Below are positions 7,679 to 12,646 of a stretch of 12,646 nt of DNA, piece by piece. The notes beneath the pieces were generated by a model. That model saw nothing but the letters and a program-made list of their open reading frames with translations, did no database searches and was not told where the DNA came from. Origin of the DNA: Perkinsus olseni (lineage: Eukaryota > Perkinsozoa > Perkinsida > Perkinsidae); NCBI GenBank assembly GCA_013115135.1, contig JABANP010000904.1, positions 1 through 12,646 on the forward strand, written 5' to 3'. Positions within the stretch are counted from its first letter, which is position 1. Each line of letters starts with the position of its first letter. A program made the translations under genes and the position numbers.

Positions 7679-7982
7679 CTCTCGTGTCCAGCCTTCCTTT
7701 CTCCGACGAAGGCCTAGCAAGGGTATCAACGGCCATGTCATTGATACCAAACATCATGATGCTGACCGGAAAGGTGAAGTAGAGGAGGCCGAGCCAAAAC
7801 CTCCACGTCGCTAGAAGGTCCAATCGTCCGCCGAGTGGGAAGAGATAATACGGCAGGATGATAATCCATATAATGGGCCGTGATAGCTTCAAGTAGAAGT
7901 TGACGTGGGAGAGGTTGAGCGAGATTGATCCGTGAGAATTGGACAAAATCCGTGAGAAAGTGAATTTATTCGATTGAGATGC
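7679..7982 (-). CDS. UbiA-type prenyltransferase fragment (one exon, about 101 codons)
   Basis: UbiA enzymes are membrane prenyltransferases that join isoprenoid chains to acceptor molecules. The exon lies between acceptor TTGCACAG (AG at 7983-7984) and donor GTACTGAATG. It encodes YLKLSRPIIWIIILPYYLFP, the family's first membrane helix with its SRPxxW start. A second hydrophobic segment, LGLLYFTFPVSIMMFGINDM, leads to the Asp-rich metal-site region. The canonical NDxxDxxxD reads NDMAVDTLA: the first Asp is kept, but the other two positions are Val and Ala. No flanking exon could be recognised on either side; the next 400 nt of minus strand give no UbiA C-terminal half. A fuller frame extends from 8246, but it runs through tandem repeats and a tRNA-like hairpin, so I do not accept it. 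Likely a gene fragment or pseudogene; a diverged active gene with unseen exons is the alternative. Confidence 0.55.
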
Positions 7983-7996
7983 CTGTGCAACATACA

Positions 7997-8063
7997 GCGG
8001 AAGAATGTCAGGTGTGGGGATCGAACCTGCGCCTTCCGAATGGTTCTGGGAATATTCTTCCGC
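7997..8063 (-). repeat. Hairpin with tRNA T-arm-like core
   Basis: Perfect 10-nt inverted arms (gcggaagaat at 7997-8006, attcttccgc at 8054-8063) enclose 47 nt. On the minus strand the inside carries GGTTCGATCCC (8017-8027), the B-box/T-loop consensus of tRNA genes, itself flanked by CAGGT and ACCTG. No D-arm, anticodon arm or proper T-stem can be drawn, so it is not a functional tRNA. It sits just upstream of the UbiA exon's acceptor. Confidence 0.6.
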
Positions 8064-8065
8064 GC

Positions 8066-8146
8066 GCCCCGAAATTTCTCGACTTGCCCCAAAATATCTC
8101 ATCTTGCCCCCATGTTTCTCCAGGTCGCCCCGAAAGTGTCTCCTAC
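8066..8146. repeat. Four-copy imperfect 20-nt tandem repeat
   Basis: Units at 8066-8085, 8086-8105, 8106-8126 and 8127-8146 share the pattern gcccc-(g/a)aa-t-tctc. The third unit is 21 nt. The array begins 3 nt after the tRNA-like hairpin ends. Confidence 0.75.
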
Positions 8147-9018
8147 GTCCTTCTGAAACTTTGGCACGTGTCCGCTCGAAGGAACTTGTTGGCTTTTCCT
8201 CTGAGGCGAATTGCAGTGAAAACCGGATTTTTTTTGAGAGATCCAATCGCCTCTGCCGTTCTCAACGAAGAGTGCCGGACCATAGTTTTGGTTGCGCGGA
8301 AACAAGTATCGCTCAGAGCTTCGGTCGAGACACTGTTTGACTCAAGAGCCCTGAAAGGCACGAGCACAGATGAATATGGTAAACTAGGTAGTCTCTCATG
8401 GTGAGCCCTTTGTGGCAGTTCTGAGCAACACCGGAATTGGTGCTTGACTTACTGCAACATCACAAGCAAGCGTGTCACTGAGTACGTACGAACTTGTCTC
8501 GCGCCGGTCGAAATCCAGACGGGTGTCCTCTATCACCTGTCTATCAGCCTTGAACCCTTTTTTTAGAGGCTAGAACAAACCTCAGGATACATTTCCACTA
8601 CGGGCGACCTCGCATCTTAAATTCAACCTCGGATCGAATAGAATAGGTCGCGGGGGGGGGTTACCCGCGTAACTCTGATGCGAGACATGGAACGCTTCGG
8701 CACGCCTTCCTGCGGGTGTGACGTGACGTTGGCTTCACACATGTTCATTCACTAACAGCTTCGTTCTTCTACGCATCTGTTCCAAGTTTTCTCTATTACT
8801 ATTGTGCGGACTTGATTGATCAGATCTGAGCCTTCCGGGGTGTTCAACAGTCTGCCTTTCCTGAGTTTTACGAGCCTACCAGAATCGTGTTGTACATTGA
8901 ATTCAATCTTGAAAGTCGGCAGAGGTCTATAGACCGCTGGCAATTAGCGAACGGGTTGAGACTCCTGATCGTCATTTCATCGCTTCCTCAGGCTTCCGTG
9001 CTTCCATCAGTACTCACT
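8147..9018. other. Strand-switch region between minus- and plus-strand genes
   Basis: No gene I can support in about 870 nt. Several 60-140 codon frames overlap on both strands between 8000 and 8400, none with family features. A run of nine or ten G lies near 8652-8661, and a T run near 8560. A plausible acceptor for the saposin-like gene's leader is CGCTTCCTCAG ending at 8991, 27 nt before its ATG. The stretch 8830-8895 resembles the upstream region of the small gene near 3402-3470. Promoters for both directions should lie here, but I see no TATA-type signal worth naming. Confidence 0.45.
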
Positions 9019-9816
9019 ATGGCCCCCCTCTTTGTCTTCGTCGTTGCCATCGTTGGTATGTGCTACGGTAGTGATGACGAACCGTCCAACGACGACTCCC
9101 TCGTCAAGTTCGCGGGCCTCCTAGGTGAACCTGATGTCCGCAACTTCATCGACGGCGCGCTTGCTGCTGCTGATGTTCCCGAAGACGTGGCCGATGCTGC
9201 ACACGTCGGGCCTTCTGAAGGTCGAGGCCTCGAGAGTGTAGAAGCAAAGGAGTATCTCCTTTGCGAGAAGTGCATCACCGTTCATTCCATGTCCATCGGC
9301 AACTACCTTGTCCAGAAGATTCAGTACGCTTGCTTCTGGGGCCCCCTTGCCTCTCCCTCTGCTGAGGCCTTCTGTGAGTTCGTGGGCAAGGGAATTCCTG
9401 CTCTCAACCAAGAACTCAACGGCTACCTCTTCCAACAGGGCCGTGGACGCCAGCTTGCGATTGGTGTTTGCATTGGCACTAAACAGTGCTCGCAAAAGGA
9501 TGCCTTCAACGCCTACTTTAACCCTACCATTCCCAACAGACTTGTCAACTTCAAGAAGTTCAGGGACTGCCCCGGCCCTCCCTACCCTTCGTTCGACGCC
9601 TGCCTCAATGACATGCTACCAAGATTACTCTCGTTCGCTGTTCACGAGGTGCATGAAGCTTGTCATGAGCATTATGATTACGATTATGACTTGCGAAAGT
9701 TCTGTGACTACTATCACGTTGACAAGCACTTCGCCTACGGCATGGTGCTAGCTTACGTCGGCGTCTATCAATACGCTGAGGGCTATTGTCTTCGTGACTA
9801 TCTCTCATCGAACTAG
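9019..9816 (+). CDS. Secreted cysteine-rich, saposin-like protein (265 aa, intronless)
   Basis: Predicted secreted protein. Residues 1-17 (APLFVFVVAIVGMCYG after Met) form a signal peptide, followed by an acidic stretch. The first module, residues 82-157, has six cysteines (82, 85, 105, 119, 151, 157): an opening CxxC and closing CIGTKQC that match saposin-B order and total length, although the inner spacings differ from textbook saposins. Saposin-type domains bind lipids or membranes; that role is inferred. The second module holds Cys 184, 195, 215, 229 and 257 and a His/Tyr/Asp patch, HEVHEACHEHYDYDYD (209-224), that could bind metal. The frame is open upstream to an ATG at 8887, but the ATG at 9019 places the signal peptide correctly and lies 27 nt past a good acceptor (TTCCTCAG). 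Codons are strongly biased to C-ending forms (GCC, CTC, TTC, AAC), unlike the neighbours, which suggests high expression. Confidence 0.8.
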   Translation: MAPLFVFVVAIVGMCYGSDDEPSNDDSLVKFAGLLGEPDVRNFIDGALAAADVPEDVADAAHVGPSEGRGLESVEAKEYLLCEKCITVHSMSIGNYLVQKIQYACFWGPLASPSAEAFCEFVGKGIPALNQELNGYLFQQGRGRQLAIGVCIGTKQCSQKDAFNAYFNPTIPNRLVNFKKFRDCPGPPYPSFDACLNDMLPRLLSFAVHEVHEACHEHYDYDYDLRKFCDYYHVDKHFAYGMVLAYVGVYQYAEGYCLRDYLSSN

Positions 9817-10908
9817 AAACGCCCAGAAGTTCCTGGCGTTAAGCCAGTGGACTGAAGAAGGCTTCGTGTCTCCATTAGTCGCAAGTCATTCGTAACTAGA
9901 TTTTTATCACGCCAGAGTATTCTCATCGACTCGTTCGCTCTGATTGAGCTTTTTCGTTTTATTCCATTTTTTTCGGATTGGTGTGGTCCAGCAATTGGTA
10001 GTGATCGCTCCGAAGTGCTTCCAAACTTGTGGCGTTTATGAGGTTTTTCACAACATCTTGTTGAGTAGTGTTGAGCACAGTAGTCGACTGTGGCAGCCGA
10101 TGGTATTTCCCTCCATGAGCGGTGAACACTCGTTAGTTCAGCGGGTTCAGTTATGTCACATAATTTACGTGTGACTAGGGTAGGCGTCGGTAGGCGGGAC
10201 CGCTAGTAGTACTGGTGGAAGGCCCAAGGGTAGCGTAGAAGGATGGGTCGTGAACCGCGATGTAAGAGTCCTGTTTTGGAAGCCAGCATAGCTGGCCGGA
10301 CGATATCAGTCACGGATTCCGTGTTACGGGAACACTCGTAGTTTTCATTCTCATTGGCGCTTGAACTCTAGTCGTTCGCCCGTACGATTGCAGGAATACA
10401 AATCGCCGGGAGCGGTCGGATGCAGCGAGGTCGTACTACGGACTCCGAGTCGAGTTGCCGGTGGTGGAGTGATTTTTAGAGGAACTCAAGTTCAGCGGCT
10501 GAGCTAACAGGATTTATGCGCTTCTCAGGGTTGGCGACGCCTCTCGCTGGGATTGCAATAGAAAGCCTTAGTCTTGGGAGTGGGAATGCTCACCCACTCA
10601 TCGCTGCACGAAGCGGGGGTTGCTGTTTCTGACTCAGCAGATTTTTCCAGTCACCTGGTCGTTCAGACATTCAATGCCCGTGACTTTCCCCCAGCGGTTC
10701 GCCGGGCTTCTCCTCACAGTGAGTTTCATTGCGGCCTCCATTCCTACTCAGTGAGAGATCAGCCGTATATTTTCGAGCTCACGAAGATCATCTTCCCTTG
10801 TTGTTGACCGTCCCCGGGACTGGATACTCCTCTCGGTGGCGTCGCACGGTTTAGCTGCTTCGTATGTAGATACTCAGTCTCTCTATCGCTGGGAGCCGCG
10901 TGGAGTCC
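9817..10908. other. Intergenic stretch between the saposin-like and aldo-keto reductase genes
   Basis: About 1.1 kb without a supported gene. It holds the 3' flank of the saposin-like gene, a T-rich patch (9944-9975) and a 6-bp hairpin, gccagc-ata-gctggc (about 10281-10295). A 77-codon plus frame (10574-10807) starts with Met but has no recognisable domain. TACTCAG at about 10871-10877 could be the 5' acceptor for the reductase gene. Confidence 0.45.
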
Positions 10909-11671
10909 ATGACTCTGAGTAACGGTGTCGAAATGCCGTCAATTGGCCTTGGCACCTTCATGTCCAAGGGTGATAAGGTGGAGAAGGCGGTGTACTTTGC
11001 GCTTCAACTAGGATACCGGCACATAGACACTGCTGATTTGTAATCTGGGCGGGTCGGAGGGGGGGTGTTTACTATCATGACTGTTGCACAGGTATGTGAA
11101 CCATGAAAGGGTGGGCAAGGCTCTTAAGCGGGCCATCGATGATGGAATCGTCGAGCGCTCTGGCGTTTTCGTGGTCTCAAAACTCTGGCCGACAGATTAT
11201 CGGGCCGACGTAGTGCGACCCAGGGTCGAAAAAATGCTTTCCGATCTTCAAGTTGACTACTTGGACCAACTGCTGTTGCACATGCCGGAGGCTTGGGATT
11301 ATCCGGGGGAGTCGGACGAGTAAGAGGGTGAATCTGATGCGGTTTAGCGGGTGTCAGTATGCCCGGAACGCGGACAGGCTATGTGGAAGCGTCGTGTTTT
11401 GCTATTGATACAGTGGTGGGGCGTGTTCTACAACTGTGGGATTTGAGAAGACTAATTTATTTCGTGGTTTCGCCGCACGAAGGTTCGGTAGAGCCAGTTG
11501 ATTGATCATCCACTCGAGCCAGTCTGAAAAGTTGGGCTGCCGAGGTTGGAATTGTCCTTCAGTTACAGTCGCTTCTTCCCGACGACACCTGAAGGGCTCC
11601 CTGCGGTCAATGCAAGCCATAACCTGGTCGATACTTGGAGGGTGCTGGAGGAGCTATGCGAGGAGGGGAAG
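10909..11671 (+). CDS. Aldo-keto reductase, N-terminal half (138 codons in three exons)
   Basis: NADPH-dependent carbonyl reductases of the AKR superfamily. Exons 10909-11039, 11092-11319 and 11617-11671; introns 52 and 297 nt, phases consistent. The start MTLSNGVEMPSIGLGTF is the family's first strand (LNxGxxMPxxGLGT), and an in-frame TAG at 10867 supports it. All four catalytic residues are present: Asp40 and Tyr45 in HIDTADLY, Lys74 in VVSKLW and His107 in LLLHMP. PEAWDYPGESD, then VDTWRVLEELCEEGK, follow as in the family. The third exon ends at GTAGTC. The expected continuation (GVSNF, then the NQxExHP and cofactor-binding segments) is not found in the remaining 975 nt. Either the next intron is long and the rest lies outside, or the gene is truncated. 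The second intron is much longer than others, and its acceptor (TGCAAG) is of the AAG kind. Confidence 0.8.
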
Positions 11672-12646
11672 GTAGTCTGACTAGGGGATCCCTAGTAGGG
11701 GGAGTGACTCACTTTATCGAAGGTCGGGGACCATGAATCTTCGTGTACTCTGTGGTTCTCTTGTTAGGAGTAACGACATTCGTTCATGCCAGCTGTGCAT
11801 CTTGTCGAATTGCGGTTCTCATTGCGCGCATCTCGAGTTCTCTTGCCCCTAGCATCGAGTATCTTGCGCCTGTAGTAATCAGCCACGCAACCGTTCGCTG
11901 CGGTTGTGTTGAGGTATGCATTTGCCGGCTTTTCTAAGCCAGAATTTCTGAGAGGCTCAAACCAAGCCCGCCACGCCTCTTGCAGCGCCCGCACTCGCAA
12001 GCACTGTGCTGGCTTCGTATTGACGCAGCGGAAGGGAATCGCTCGTCAGAGTATTCAGTCTGGCGAACCCGAACAACAGACCGCAGCCGTGATTCGCCTA
12101 GGACTCTCTCGACCATGTACAATCCTTGGCTAGCTCGCGGTTAATATAATCCATGCATGCGAGGCTCGCATTGCGAGTCATGGAATGACTTCGCGGCTCC
12201 TACTGCCAGAGCCGGTGCTGAATTTCAGCAGCTGAAAGAACGCGAGAACTAAAGATATCCAACGCAGCTATGGGTTCAGCTGCGGGCCACAGCCTGTGGC
12301 TCATGGGTTCATGGTCTACGAGCTGAGCGAGGATGGGTCTGCTACCTTGCAACACTACCGCTGCATGGCTTTCCATGGGTTCGTCGGCGGCGGCTTTGCA
12401 AACCACGGCGGGTATCTTAATGCAGCGTTGCCAAGCTCTCCGACACCAATGCCTCTACATCCATATGGGGGACCTCGTCCAACAACGTTCTCAGCAAAGA
12501 GGAGATCTAAGGTTTGCCAGTGGAGAGACTTCATGGCCCATACTCAGATCTGGTACTGTAGCTTGCAGAGATCGAACCTACGTGATCGTTACAGTCTGTA
12601 ACTTACAGGACTATGTGAGCAATACGCAACTGAACGAAGTACAACA
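11672..12646. other. Region after the visible aldo-keto reductase exons
   Basis: No confident gene in about 975 nt. Frames of 60-100 codons occur on both strands. The most protein-like is a plus frame around 12248-12601, containing VAHGFMVYELSEDGSATLQH and then FVGGGFANHGGYLNAAL. A minus frame over 12200-12406 competes with it, and no family can be named. Near 12152-12183 there are overlapping copies of gcat-gcgag. A tRNA B-box-like sequence on the minus strand lies at 12568-12578. Confidence 0.4.

Noticed and set aside
7575..8246. A 223-codon minus-strand frame read as one protein
   Set aside because: Its first half is translated from the 20-nt tandem repeats and the tRNA-like hairpin. Only 7679-7982 has UbiA features and good splice boundaries.
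8887..9018. N-terminal extension of the saposin-like protein from the ATG at 8887
   Set aside because: It would bury the signal peptide and cross a likely splice acceptor at 8991.
12568..12646. tRNA gene on the minus strand around GGTTCGATCTC
   Set aside because: A weak T-arm can be drawn, but no acceptor, D or anticodon arm fits.
1..12646. CRISPR arrays, insertion sequences, bacterial promoters or riboswitches
   Set aside because: No direct-repeat/spacer arrays or transposase genes are seen; gene structure is clearly eukaryotic.

Overview
This is eukaryotic nuclear DNA carrying protein genes split by many short GT-AG introns (most 39-60 nt). There are no bacterial operons and no RNA genes I can defend. 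The density of tiny introns, the long run of genes on one strand, the plausible AG acceptors just upstream of several start codons, and an RNA-binding domain type I associate with dinoflagellates and Perkinsus suggest a Perkinsus-like alveolate. That assignment is inference, not proven.

Layout. Five gene models are read from the minus strand between 1 and about 8.0 kb. From right to left they are: a UbiA-type prenyltransferase fragment (7679-7982); an 11-exon gene for a Q/P-rich RRM-like RNA-binding protein (4597-7275); a small two-exon gene of unknown function (2897-3396); a protein kinase gene with a frame break (1435-2398, open frame to 2533); and a SIL1/Fes1-type Hsp70 nucleotide-exchange factor with an ER signal peptide (1-1267, running off the left edge). 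Two gene models are read from the plus strand on the right: an intronless secreted cysteine-rich, saposin-like protein (9019-9816), and the first three exons of an aldo-keto reductase (10909-11671) whose second half is not visible. The strands diverge between about 8.0 and 9.0 kb, a stretch holding a tRNA-like hairpin and a 20-nt tandem array.

Repeats. A 44-nt tandem array (3701-3872) is made from the stop-codon end of the small unknown gene, next to a decayed copy of that gene's 3' end. A 23-nt sequence is repeated exactly in front of two splice acceptors of the RNA-binding gene, once upstream of its start codon and once inside a 432-nt intron. That gene has two unusually long introns; one contains a possible extra exon and the other has two perfect hairpins.

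The genes do not form an obvious pathway. SIL1 (ER folding) and the saposin-like protein both belong to the secretory route, but the arrangement looks like ordinary gene-dense protist DNA. Splice models were built by hand from reading frame, phase and family resemblance; none is confirmed by transcript data.
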